A stretch of 64,000 bases of DNA from assembly GCF_003725535.1 (NCBI RefSeq), contig NZ_RJSF01000040.1:583323-647322 (forward strand), read 5' to 3'. Below the pieces are notes generated by a model. It was not told the DNA's origin. It made no database searches and worked only from the letters and a program-made list of their open reading frames with translations. This document shows, in pieces, positions 53,905 through 61,697 of this stretch. This DNA comes from Nocardioides pocheonensis (GTDB lineage Bacteria > Actinomycetota > Actinomycetes > Propionibacteriales > Nocardioidaceae). Every line of letters starts with the position of its first letter. The stretch's first letter is position 1. A program made the position numbers and the translations under genes.

Positions 53905-55485
53905 TCACTCGAGGGGGCTCGCCCGCAGCAGCCGCACCTCCTCGATGTCGAGGCGAGCCTGCACCTGGCGCAGCACGATGTCGTCGATGCGCTGCTCGTC
54001 GCGGAGCTCGAGGAGCGCCTCGCGCCGAAGGCCGATGAGCGCGAGGGACAGGCTCGTGTACTGGTCGTCGTGCTGGACCACGGGGTCGCCGTCGCCCTCG
54101 GCCGTCACCAGCATGCGCTGCTTGCCCAGCTCGTGGCGCACGCGGTCGACCACCTTCGGACCGGAGCCGAGCTCCTGGGCGGTGGTGTCCAGAGCGTCGA
54201 TGGCCGCGTCGAGGGTGTACTGGTCGGCGAAGCGGAACTCCTCGTCGACGGAGGTGTCGACCGGCAGCCGCGCGAACCGCACGACCGACGGCAGCAGCAG
54301 CGCCTGGAGGAGGGTCAGCACGATCACGCCGCACGTGATCAGCACGATCAGGTCGCGGTTCGGGAACGGCGCGCCCGAGTTCAGCGTGTGGGGGACGGCC
54401 AGCACGGCGGCCAGCGAGACAGCGCCGCGGAACCCGGCCATCGCGCTCACCGTGCGCTGCCGCGCCGGCACCCGGCGCAACCGCTGCGCCGGACGGCGAT
54501 CGAGGAGCCGGATGAGGTACGGCGTGGTGAAGAGCCACAGCCACCGCACGGCGACCACCACGCCCGTGATCGCGAGGACGTCGACGCCTGCGCGCGCGAT
54601 CGAGGCGCTGTCGAGCCCGCGGTACGCCGCCTGGGCCGACAGCCCGACCAGGACGAACAGCGCGCTGCTGAGGATCGTGGTGGACAGCGCCCAGAACGGG
54701 ATCACGATCTGCCGCGTCACCGCATTGGTGATCCGCGGGGTCACCTGGCTGATGAACAGCCCGCAGACCACGACGGCCAGCACGCCGGAGGCATGGGCGA
54801 GGTCGGCCAGCAGGAACGCGGCGAACGGCGTCACCACCATCGCGATGCTCTCGAGCATCGGGTCGTCCATCCGGCGGCGCACTCGCCAGCTGATCAGTCC
54901 GATCAGGGCTCCGGCCAGCACGCCTCCGCCGTACGCGAGGACCAACAGCCAGGTCACGTGCCAGCCGGTGAGGTGCTCCTCGCCGACCGTCACGCCCACG
55001 GCCAACCCGTAGAGGACCAGCGCCGTGCCGTCGTTGATCAGGCTCTCCGCGCGGAGCACGGTGACCGTACGCCGCGGCAGGTCGCGGGCCAGCACGCCTA
55101 CCGCCGTCGCGTCGGTGGGCGCCAGCGCCGCCCCGAGCACCCAGGCGGGCCCCCACGCGAGCCCGAGCCCGTGCGCAGCGGCGGCGACCGCGCCGGCGGT
55201 CGCGACCACCAGCACGGTGCTGGTCAGCACCACGACGCGGAGGTTGTTGCGGATCTCCCGGAGCGAGGTGGTCAGGCTCTCCCAGTAGAGCAGCGCCGGC
55301 AGGAACAGCAGCAGCACCGCCTCCGGCGGCAGCTGGGCCTGCCGCAGGTGCGGCACGAACCCGACCAGCACCCCGACCACCACGAGCGAGATCGCCGGCG
55401 CGATCGGGTAGCGCCGCGCGAGCGCACCGCACGCGACCAGGGCGACGCCGAGCACGACCACCATCTCGAGTCCAAGCACGCACAC
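53905..55485 (-). CDS. Na+/H+ antiporter (CPA1 family)
   Basis: A 526-residue cation:proton antiporter. About 12 membrane segments cover residues 1-420, with the ion-binding NDGTALVLYGLAV (Asn-Asp) near 150, ALAPTDATAVGVLAR near 116 and the Arg-rich FRGAVSLAAVLAVP near 350. A cytosolic tail (about 425-526, EFRFADQYTLDAAIDALD and later helices) probably regulates activity, as in many actinobacterial members. The start is GTG 55485 or 55479; ATG 55464 is also possible. It is convergent with the amidohydrolase. Confidence 0.9.
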   Translation of the reverse strand: MCVLGLEMVVVLGVALVACGALARRYPIAPAISLVVVGVLVGFVPHLRQAQLPPEAVLLLFLPALLYWESLTTSLREIRNNLRVVVLTSTVLVVATAGAVAAAAHGLGLAWGPAWVLGAALAPTDATAVGVLARDLPRRTVTVLRAESLINDGTALVLYGLAVGVTVGEEHLTGWHVTWLLVLAYGGGVLAGALIGLISWRVRRRMDDPMLESIAMVVTPFAAFLLADLAHASGVLAVVVCGLFISQVTPRITNAVTRQIVIPFWALSTTILSSALFVLVGLSAQAAYRGLDSASIARAGVDVLAITGVVVAVRWLWLFTTPYLIRLLDRRPAQRLRRVPARQRTVSAMAGFRGAVSLAAVLAVPHTLNSGAPFPNRDLIVLITCGVIVLTLLQALLLPSVVRFARLPVDTSVDEEFRFADQYTLDAAIDALDTTAQELGSGPKVVDRVRHELGKQRMLVTAEGDGDPVVQHDDQYTSLSLALIGLRREALLELRDEQRIDDIVLRQVQARLDIEEVRLLRASPLE

Positions 55486-55610
55486 ATCCTGACCAGCCCG
55501 TTGCCCGGGGACCAGGGCGGACCGGCAGGTGGAACCGGTCAGGGTCGGACGAGCTGTGCTTGGATGCCGCGAGCTCGTTGTTTTCGACGCCGCGGCACCA
55601 GCGCTCTTAG

Positions 55611-55621
55611 GCGGAAAGACG
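55611..55621 (+). repeat. Hairpin-array loop motif, degenerate copy
   Basis: GCGGAAAGACG is identical to the 11-nt loop of the copy at 63665-63675, but the flanks do not form a stem. It lies 3' of the CG0192-like gene. Confidence 0.45.
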
Positions 55622-55645
55622 CACGTGTGCCTGGGAGCCAGCCGC

Positions 55646-55660
55646 TCAGCTGCCAGCTGA
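55646..55660. promoter_or_regulatory. Perfect palindrome TCAGCTG-C-CAGCTGA
   Basis: A 15-base symmetric site in the 225-base gap between the antiporter start and the CG0192-like gene. It could be an operator for the antiporter, which starts 160 bases away and reads outward, or a terminator for the gene ending at 55711. Confidence 0.5.
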
Positions 55661-55710
55661 TCTGACCTGACTTCACACGCTCGTTTGAGAGTCTCCCGCC
55701 CTGGTGAGGG

Positions 55711-56244
55711 TCAATCGCCGAGCGAGGCGACGACAGCCTCGCCACCAGCCCAGGTCGCCACGAGTGCAGGGCCACGAGCTGCGCCGCCGTGGGCCAGGTC
55801 ACGGGCGATGTGCACGGCCTCGCCTTCGATCGATGCCCCTGGCGTCGCGTTCAGCTGCACGGACGATTCCCTGGTCCCGACCAGACGACCTTCTTCCCAC
55901 ATCTCGAGGACGGCCTGGTGCTGCTCATCCAGGAGCGCGCGACGGAAGCAGCCGAGCGCGACGGGGTCGGTGGTCCCGTCGTACAGCCAACGTTGCCCCA
56001 GCTCGGAGTGCTGCATGGTGCTCATCAGGCGTGCTTCGTCACTCTCGAGTGGAGCGCCGCGATAGGTGAACACGACGTGCTGGATCTGCTCTCCGCGTCG
56101 TGCGACGAAGCCCTCGACCCCCACTTCGCCCGCGGGGTCGTCGAACCGGTACGACCCGAGCACCTCGACCGACCCACCGAGCACCGCCTCGAGCAGCTCG
56201 CGCTTGGTCGGACGAATCGTTGCCGCCGCATGCACGATCGCCAT
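55711..56244 (-). CDS. CG0192-like/maltokinase N-terminal cap-domain protein
   Basis: A 177-residue protein matching the cap-like domain that precedes actinobacterial maltokinases and occurs alone in the CG0192 family. The opening MAIVHAAATIRPTKRELLEAV, then VLGSYRFDDPAGEVGVEGFV, VVFTYRGAPLESDEARLMSTM and HSELGQRWLYDGTTDPVALGCF, are the domain's marks. No kinase domain is attached and no kinase gene follows. Its stand-alone role is unknown; a sugar or nucleotide-sugar binding role has been suggested for the family. ATG 56244. Confidence 0.8.
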   Translation of the reverse strand: MAIVHAAATIRPTKRELLEAVLGGSVEVLGSYRFDDPAGEVGVEGFVARRGEQIQHVVFTYRGAPLESDEARLMSTMQHSELGQRWLYDGTTDPVALGCFRRALLDEQHQAVLEMWEEGRLVGTRESSVQLNATPGASIEGEAVHIARDLAHGGAARGPALVATWAGGEAVVASLGD

Positions 56245-56414
56245 GCTGCCGACGATACCGAGGGAGAGGACCGCCCGACGTCCCGGCGCGTTCCCGCCGG
56301 ATGCTCATCGGCTGATGGTCTGTTCACCGATGTGACCATCTGGCGGCGGAGAGAAGGGCCTCCCGCTGCAGGTTGTCTCCACACCGTTGATGTCCCTCGC
56401 GCGAGCCGGCCCGG

Positions 56415-58142
56415 TCAGGTGCCGTCCTCGGTCAGGGTCGTGGGCGGCAGCCAGTCGGCTCCGAGGAGCTGGGCGAGGTCGGCGAGGCCGGTGGTGTCAC
56501 TTCCCACCGTGTCGGAGGCTGCGGCGATCCGCTCCACCATCACCCTGCCGACCTGCTCCTCGACCGTGCCCTCGGCGTATGCGATGTGCCACGGCGAGAC
56601 CTGGTGGTCGCGGTGGGTGCGGCCGGTCACCTGCCGGCCGGCAATTCCGGAGAAGCGGGCCTGGTGGAAGACGCCGACGCGCGGCTCGGTGCTGGCCCGG
56701 CGGCCGTCGGCGAGGGTCTCGCCGGCGTGCAGGCTGATCGAGGCGACCGCGGTGAACACGCAGACCTTCGCCTGACCGGTCTGGAACCGGAGCCGCTCGG
56801 CCTCGGGGTCGAACCGGTCGCGGCCGTAGATCGAGGCGACCTCGATGCCGCTGTCACGCAGTCGATCGGCGATCGGGTCGGCGGCAGTCGCGACGAACTC
56901 GACCGAGCACGCCACCTGCCGCTCGGCCTGGACCTGCTGGGCGATCCACTCGACCGTCGAGTCGACCCGGATCAGCCCGGCCTTCTGCCGGAAACGCAGC
57001 AGCGCGGCCCGACCCTTCGCGACGCTGCGGCCACGTCGCGCGATGTCCATCTCACGACAGAACTCGCCCCACTCGGCCTCGTACGCGGTCCGCTCCGCCG
57101 GCGTGAGTGCCACGGGCATGCCGGAGATCGGCACCGGCCCCCAGGGCGCGGCGCGGTGCAGCATCGCCGGGGGACGCTCGTCGGCGAGCCAACCGCGTAC
57201 CAGCTTGAGGTCCGCGGTGCGTCGCGCCGCGTCGGTGGTCCAGGTCGCGCCGTAGCGCCCCTGCTCCACCCCGACGCCGTGGCGTGCCAGGGCGGTGGTG
57301 AACGCGGCCGCTGGTTGCGCCGCCGATGTCCACGCCTGCATCGGCTCGTCGAGGACTTGCGCGTACGCCGGAGCGAGGTACGCCAGCTCCAGGGGCGTGT
57401 GTCCGGGCGTGGCGGTCGTGGCGATCACGAACGGTGCCTGGTCGTGTGGCCGCCCGTGCCCGGAGATCCGCTCCCAGTGCTTCCACCGCTTCGTCGTCGT
57501 ACGTCGCAGCGCGTGGGCCTCGTCCGCGATGATCACGTCCCAGGTGTGGCCCTTGACCTTCTCCAGCCGGTCCCAGGTGATCACGACCCATTCCAGACCC
57601 CCGTCGCCCAGGGCCGTGATCGTGCGGCACCAGTGGCCGATCGTGATCGCGGCGGGCCGGTCGGCCACGACGAGCACCCGTCGCGCGCCGCGGAGGTCGC
57701 CCACCGCCGTCGCCCCGAGGACCGCGGCGATCGTCTTGCCGACGCCGGGCTCGTCGGCCAGCAGGAACAACCGTCCGCCCGCCGCGGCGCGCGCCGCGAT
57801 CGCATCGGCCGCTTCGAACTGGGTCCGCCGGGGCTCGAGCGCGTCGGTCGGCTCGGGGCTGGGCGTCGGACTGCCGGGGTTGAGGGCGTTCTCGATGAAC
57901 CGACCGAGCGTGTACGGCCCCGGGGCGTAGGGCGCGAGGTGCGCGGGCAGAGCGCGCCCGACGAACAGGTGGGCCTTGACGGCCGCGTGCCAGGTGGCGC
58001 CGTCGACCTGCGTCCCGTAGGGGACGTCGAGCACCCACAGCCGCTCGCCCGGCCCCGCGGCCGGCAACGGCCGCTGTCGCGTCCCGCTCCGGCGCGGCGA
58101 CGCGCGGCGCCGACGAGCGCTGGGTGGGCGACGACTCGGCAT
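56415..58142 (-). CDS. DEAH-type SF2 helicase/ATPase
   Basis: A 575-residue SF2 helicase. Walker A is ADEPGVGKTIAAVLG near residue 140, Walker B is IIADEAHALRR near 215, motif III is VIATTATPGHTPLELA near 255, and motif VI is QVTGRTHRDHQVSP near 520, so the ATPase core is intact. The Arg-rich N-terminus (about 1-30) precedes a WVLDVPYGTQVDGATWHAAV segment like the DUF5710 DNA/primer-side domain seen in phage and plasmid helicases. No nuclease or methylase is attached. ATG 58142. It sits alone in the accessory zone and could come from a mobile element, though no integrase or phage genes are seen. Confidence 0.82.
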   Translation of the reverse strand: MPSRRPPSARRRRASPRRSGTRQRPLPAAGPGERLWVLDVPYGTQVDGATWHAAVKAHLFVGRALPAHLAPYAPGPYTLGRFIENALNPGSPTPSPEPTDALEPRRTQFEAADAIAARAAAGGRLFLLADEPGVGKTIAAVLGATAVGDLRGARRVLVVADRPAAITIGHWCRTITALGDGGLEWVVITWDRLEKVKGHTWDVIIADEAHALRRTTTKRWKHWERISGHGRPHDQAPFVIATTATPGHTPLELAYLAPAYAQVLDEPMQAWTSAAQPAAAFTTALARHGVGVEQGRYGATWTTDAARRTADLKLVRGWLADERPPAMLHRAAPWGPVPISGMPVALTPAERTAYEAEWGEFCREMDIARRGRSVAKGRAALLRFRQKAGLIRVDSTVEWIAQQVQAERQVACSVEFVATAADPIADRLRDSGIEVASIYGRDRFDPEAERLRFQTGQAKVCVFTAVASISLHAGETLADGRRASTEPRVGVFHQARFSGIAGRQVTGRTHRDHQVSPWHIAYAEGTVEEQVGRVMVERIAAASDTVGSDTTGLADLAQLLGADWLPPTTLTEDGT

Positions 58143-58261
58143 CCCCGGACGCTATCGGGGTCTGCCTCTCGAGGAGCCCCGGCTCGCCCACGTCCGCGGG
58201 CGACGCGAAGCTGTCGCAGCGATGTGACACGGGGTGCCGGGAACGCTGGCGTGCTGAAAGG

Positions 58262-59410
58262 TTAGAGCGACGCCCTTCCCGACCCGACGCGCGAGCCCAG
58301 CTCGGAGGGTGTTGGCTCGTCCGGCGCCGGGCAGGGAGCCGGGGCGGACACGTCCGACCGCGGCGCCAGCTTCGCGCGGAGGGGGCGCTCGACGAAGCGG
58401 AAGCTCATCTCAGCGAGGACGACGAACATGGCGATCCAGACGACATCGCCGGCCACCGTGTGGCCGAGAAGGTGGAGCGCCGCGATCCGGGCCAGGACGT
58501 TCCACAGGTAGATCGAGTACGACCGTTCGCCCAGCCACCGCATGGGGGCCGTCGACAACAGCCACCCGGCCGCCGCTCGCGGTTGCGTCACCACCCCGAT
58601 CAAGGTGACCAGCGCCAGTCCCGTGCCGGCGACGATGACCAGGGAAGGGTGGTAGGTGTCGTTGCGGTGGGCCAGCACGGGCAGCAGGGGGACGGCCAGG
58701 AGGGCGCCGGGCGCAAGGCGCCGTACCGTGCGCGACAGCCAGCCGTTGAGGACCACGATCCCGAGCAAGGAGCCGACCAGGACCGGCAGCGCGTTGGTGT
58801 CGCTCCCGAAGTACTCGTGCTGGTCGTACTTCACGCTTCGGCTCAGGCCGAGGTAAAGGTCGAGGGCGAGCGTGACGCCGATGAACAAGGCGACGAGCGC
58901 GGCACATGCCCGAGGACTGCGACGGTAGGCCCACAGCAGGACGAACGGCCACAGCAGGTAGAACTGCTCCTCGATCGAGAGCGACCACGTGTAGTTGAAG
59001 TAGTCCTTGGTGGCGAAGGCCTGGTCGGTCCAGTCGAAGAGGCTCGTGGTGTAGGTGACCGAGGCAGCGGCGGGTGCCAGAACTTGTGCGACGCCCAGGT
59101 CCGGTCGCCCGATCAGGAGCACCACGATCGTCGCGGCGACGACGGCGAGCAGGCCCGGGAAGAGGCGCGCCGCGCGTCGACGAAAGAACGCCCGCACCTC
59201 GATGGTGCCGGCCTGGAGCTCGCGCACCAGCATCGTCGTGACGAGATACCCCGAGAGACAGAAGAACACGGTCACGCCGACGTAGCCATCGATCAGCGGC
59301 CTCGTCGGGGCGTGCTGGCCGAGGACCAGGAGGATCGCCGTGCCGCGGATGCCGTCCAGTCCCGGGTGGTGACCGCGGTTGCGCGGGAGGACGTCGGCTG
59401 TCCCCATCAC
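58262..59410 (-). CDS. Membrane acyltransferase (acyltransferase 3/OafA family)
   Basis: A 382-residue integral membrane enzyme with about ten hydrophobic segments. The family marks are GLDGIRGTAILLVLGQHA near residue 17 (His), GVTVFFCLSGYLVTTMLVRE near 46, RRAARLFPGLLAV and YTWSLSIEEQFYLLWPFVLL near 140. These proteins acetylate or acylate surface polysaccharides, lipids or exported sugars. The C-terminal 30 residues are Pro/Ser-rich. ATG/GTG near 59410. No glycosyltransferases are near, so the acceptor is unknown. The 340-base gap upstream holds degenerate and full copies of the hairpin repeat. Confidence 0.85.
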   Translation of the reverse strand: MMGTADVLPRNRGHHPGLDGIRGTAILLVLGQHAPTRPLIDGYVGVTVFFCLSGYLVTTMLVRELQAGTIEVRAFFRRRAARLFPGLLAVVAATIVVLLIGRPDLGVAQVLAPAAASVTYTTSLFDWTDQAFATKDYFNYTWSLSIEEQFYLLWPFVLLWAYRRSPRACAALVALFIGVTLALDLYLGLSRSVKYDQHEYFGSDTNALPVLVGSLLGIVVLNGWLSRTVRRLAPGALLAVPLLPVLAHRNDTYHPSLVIVAGTGLALVTLIGVVTQPRAAAGWLLSTAPMRWLGERSYSIYLWNVLARIAALHLLGHTVAGDVVWIAMFVVLAEMSFRFVERPLRAKLAPRSDVSAPAPCPAPDEPTPSELGSRVGSGRASL

Positions 59411-59750
59411 GGCACCTCCGGCGGCCCGGCGACGCGTTCACGCCTCGCCCCTACTCCTCTCGACGTACGTTCCGAGGTCCCGGTTCAGTCGTTGTCAGGC
59501 GAGCTGACGTGCACCTCGGCTCACCGGAGTGACGCCGCCGACGTGCGTCGGCTCTGCTGAGTCACGTCGGTTGTCGGCTCGAGCTTGAGGACATCGACGT
59601 CTTCCAGCGACGCGCCGGCACGAGAGTGTGTGCGCTGTATGTAGCGGCCCGCATTGAATCGTCAGCTCATCGATCGTTCCGTGGGTCCCACCCGCGGCGG
59701 TAAGACGCGCGCGCGGCGCGCGTTCGGTCACGGCGTGAGCAGACGCCTGG
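59411..59750. other. 340-base gap holding hairpin-repeat copies
   Basis: No gene is supported here; the one open frame crossing it (59495-59923, minus) has unnatural composition and overlaps a better gene. The gap holds a degenerate loop CCGGAGTGACG (59524-59534) and one full hairpin repeat (59692-59712). The acyltransferase promoter should lie near 59411-59470. Confidence 0.6.
59692..59712 (+). repeat. Hairpin repeat GCGGCGG-NNN-GACGC, copy B
   Basis: The 15-mer is at 59694-59708 with TAA in the middle. Loop GCGGTAAGACG (59697-59707) on a stem CCGCG/CGCGC with four of five pairs. It lies 39 bases 3' of the stop of the 92-aa gene. Confidence 0.8.
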
Positions 59751-60029
59751 TTAGCGCGTGAGTGCGAGGTCGGCGATTCGCAGGATTCGCTCGTAGTACG
59801 GCTGAGCGTCTGGTGGGAATGCTCCGATAGAGCGCCGGAGCTCGTCTGCGGCCTGTGACAAGCGAGACCTGTCCAGGCCGGAGAGCGAGCCGACCCTGGT
59901 CGCCCAGCCGTAGAGGTCGGCACCGATCATGACGGCGTCCACTTCTCCGTACTCCAGACCCTTCTCGACGGAGTCGGGGAACGGCTCGGCCATGTGTAAG
60001 CGCATCTCTTCCGCGAGAGTCTCGGTCAC
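59751..60029 (-). CDS. Unknown small protein (92 aa)
   Basis: A 92-residue acidic helical protein I do not recognise as a named family, though similar short proteins (the PFPDSVEKGLEYGEVDAVMI and ADLYGWA blocks) are familiar from actinobacterial genomes as hypotheticals. Its last part (LSQAADELRRSIGAFPPDAQPYYERIL) is helical. The GTG at 60027-60029 is six bases after TACGCT on the minus strand, a good -10, so it is probably leaderless. It is the only gene between hairpin copies B and C. Confidence 0.68.
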   Translation of the reverse strand: MTETLAEEMRLHMAEPFPDSVEKGLEYGEVDAVMIGADLYGWATRVGSLSGLDRSRLSQAADELRRSIGAFPPDAQPYYERILRIADLALTR

Positions 60030-60078
60030 GGCAGCAGCGTAGATCCGGAGTACCGCTCATCGACATGAGTGCGCCTGT

Positions 60079-60099
60079 ACGCGGCGGAGTGACGCGCGT
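60079..60099 (+). repeat. Hairpin repeat GCGGCGG-NNN-GACGC, copy C
   Basis: The 15-mer is at 60081-60095 with AGT in the middle. A perfect 5-bp stem ACGCG/CGCGT closes the loop GCGGAGTGACG. It lies between the divergent 92-aa and ANTAR genes, and shares GCGGATCGC 13-14 bases downstream with copy D. Confidence 0.85.
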
Positions 60100-60232
60100 T
60101 CAGGTTGCGCGGATCGCAGCATGAGCGGATTCGTGGGCTTACCGCGTGCCCCACCCGCAGGGGTGTAGCGCTCCTCGTCAGGTGAAGTGCAGCCTGCTTC
60201 TAGGTCTGGAGGCGCGAGCCCCGAGACCTGGC

Positions 60233-60274
60233 GGGAGAACTCCTCGCTCATCCCCCGTGGCGAGGAGTTCCCCC
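60233..60274 (+). promoter_or_regulatory. Leader hairpin before the ANTAR gene
   Basis: Fifteen bases from 60233 (GGGAGAACTCCTCGC) pair with 60260-60274 at 14 positions, with a 12-base loop. It ends 42 bases before the ANTAR start. A smaller hairpin CCCC/GGGG is at 60149-60163. It could be a leader terminator whose read-through is controlled by an ANTAR protein. Confidence 0.65.
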
Positions 60275-60316
60275 GAGCCCCGAGCGTGCCATCAAACCCG
60301 GAGTCCAAGGCCACGC

Positions 60317-60514
60317 ATGTCCGCCATCAGCGATCAGAACCTGGAAACCGTAGGTCCCATCGGAGCCATCGCCGAGGCGGTCGACATCCTCATGGCAAGG
60401 CACGGCATCACTGAAGACGCCGCCATCGACCTGCTGGTCCGAGCGTCGGGCGAAGCCAATGCCAAGGTGCGCGAGACCGCTGGGCGCATCGTTGCCGGGG
60501 CGACCGGACAGTAG
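60317..60514 (+). CDS. Stand-alone ANTAR-domain protein (65 aa)
   Basis: A 65-residue protein made almost only of an ANTAR domain, the three-helix RNA-binding module that relieves transcription termination at hairpins. Match: IAEAVDILMARHGITEDAAIDLL then VRASGEANAKVRETAGRIVAG (about residues 17-61), including the usual Ala, Arg-His-Gly and Ala spacing. No sensor (GAF or receiver) domain is attached, so activity must be set by level or a partner. ATG 60317 has AAGG six bases upstream. Hairpins flank it: 60233-60274 upstream and 60579-60615 downstream. Confidence 0.85.
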   Translation: MSAISDQNLETVGPIGAIAEAVDILMARHGITEDAAIDLLVRASGEANAKVRETAGRIVAGATGQ

Positions 60515-60578
60515 ATCCCCGCTCAACCTTCCAGCCTCCCCTGTTGTTGCCAGAGTGGGCCGACCAGCGGTCACGCCC

Positions 60579-60615
60579 GTGCCGCGCAGGCAGCGGCAAC
60601 GTCACAGCGCGGCAC
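60579..60615 (+). terminator. Hairpin between the ANTAR and response regulator genes
   Basis: GTGCCGCGC (60579-60587) and GCGCGGCAC (60607-60615) form a 9-bp perfect stem with a 19-base loop, 64 bases after the ANTAR stop and 44 before the next start. It may end the ANTAR transcript or be an antitermination target. Confidence 0.5.
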
Positions 60616-60659
60616 AGGCCAAGTTCCCGGGCGTACGCCGCGGGCTAGAGTGTCTAAGC

Positions 60660-61355
60660 ATGGCGGAGGTGAATAACCCGCTGCGGCTGGCCATCGTCGA
60701 TGACTATCCCCTAGTCGTTGCAGGAGTCGCCTCGTTCCTGGCGGCCGAGCGGATCGACGTGGTGGAGACCGGGGCGATGACGGCTGTCATCTCAGACGTC
60801 GACATCGTCCTTTATGACACGTTCGGTCAGGTGCAAGGTGTCGGCATCGATCTGGAGGACTTCGTCCGCGACAGCGGCGCGAAGGTGGTCATCTACAGTT
60901 GGAATCTTGAGCCGGAGATGATCAGCCAAGCGTTGGCCGGTGGTGCCAGTGGTTACCTTTCAAAGGTGCTCACCGGACCCGAGATCGTCGCCGCCCTTGA
61001 GCGGGTCATGCGCGGCGAGGTCGTCGTCATCACCGGTGACAACGAGACGAGCGTCGGTGGGGTGGGCGACTGGCCTGGCCGTGCCCAGGGGCTCTCTCCG
61101 CGTGAGGCGGAAGTGCTGGCGTTGATCACCCAAGGATTGAGCAATCAAGAGATCGCTGATCGTGCCTTCGTCACCATCAACACGGTGAAGTCCTACATCC
61201 GCTCCGCCTACCGCAAGATCGGGGTCACACGACGCCCACAAGCAGTGTTGTGGGCAGTAACGAACGGCTTCAAGCCCGACACCCTGCGCACCGTCGACCC
61301 TGCCCTCCTGAAGCGGCCGTCGCCAGCGCAGGCTTCCCAGCCTCCTAGGTCATAG
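60660..61355 (+). CDS. Response regulator, atypical receiver plus LuxR HTH
   Basis: A 231-residue NarL/LuxR-type regulator. The receiver (about 8-125) has the acid pair in AIVDDYPLV, Asp53 in VLYDTFGQ, Ser80 in VIYSWN and Lys102 in GYLSKVLTG, but the segment after Asp53 (TFGQVQGVG) lacks the usual Met-Pro. The HTH (about 145-205) reads LSPREAEVLALITQGLSNQE, then IADRAFVTINTVKSYIRSAY. ATG 60660 is ten bases after TAGAGT with no ribosome site, so it is probably leaderless. No histidine kinase is adjacent. Phosphorylation control is likely but not certain given the altered receiver. Confidence 0.85.
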   Translation: MAEVNNPLRLAIVDDYPLVVAGVASFLAAERIDVVETGAMTAVISDVDIVLYDTFGQVQGVGIDLEDFVRDSGAKVVIYSWNLEPEMISQALAGGASGYLSKVLTGPEIVAALERVMRGEVVVITGDNETSVGGVGDWPGRAQGLSPREAEVLALITQGLSNQEIADRAFVTINTVKSYIRSAYRKIGVTRRPQAVLWAVTNGFKPDTLRTVDPALLKRPSPAQASQPPRS

Positions 61356-61697
61356 GCAACGCGTCAGCCAACCTGGTCAGCACGTCGTGATGATGGACCG
61401 GCGCAGCGTGAGGGGCGCCGGGACTCTGCATGGGAGCGCGTCTACAGGCGGCGGAGTGACGCACCTTCGAGACCAAGCGGATCGCGGTCCGGGCAACGGC
61501 TCGACACGATGTTCGTGCGGACTTCAGCCGGATGAGGATCGAGACCGGTCCACTCCAGCAGGTGGGTGGTGGGCCGACCCATATCGGCGCACGCAACGTC
61601 GTAGCAAGGTCCATGGCGTCACAAGCGTCGCCCCGGCAGCCCTGACACGTCGCCACGGGGCCGGCTCGGCCGACCTCTGGTCGACCTGTGCCGCAGC
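61356..61697. other. 342-base gap between convergent genes, holds hairpin copy D
   Basis: No gene is supported; a minus frame at 61345-61656 has Cys- and Arg-rich unnatural composition. The gap lies between the ends of the response regulator and the GAF-ANTAR gene and contains hairpin repeat D (61446-61466). Confidence 0.6.
61446..61466 (+). repeat. Hairpin repeat GCGGCGG-NNN-GACGC, copy D
   Basis: The 15-mer is at 61448-61462 with AGT in the middle. Stem AGGCG/CACCT with one mismatch closes the loop GCGGAGTGACG. It is 90 bases 3' of the response regulator stop. Confidence 0.82.

Noticed and set aside
56415..58142. Helicase as part of a prophage or defence system
   Set aside because: No integrase, capsid, nuclease or methylase gene is linked; only the N-terminal segment looks phage-like.
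59495..59923. A 142-codon minus-strand frame
   Set aside because: Overlaps the better supported 92-aa gene in another frame; Cys/Arg/Ser-rich with no fold-like pattern.
61345..61656. A 103-codon minus-strand frame in a convergent gap
   Set aside because: Unnatural composition, overlaps the end of the response regulator and a hairpin repeat, no ribosome site.
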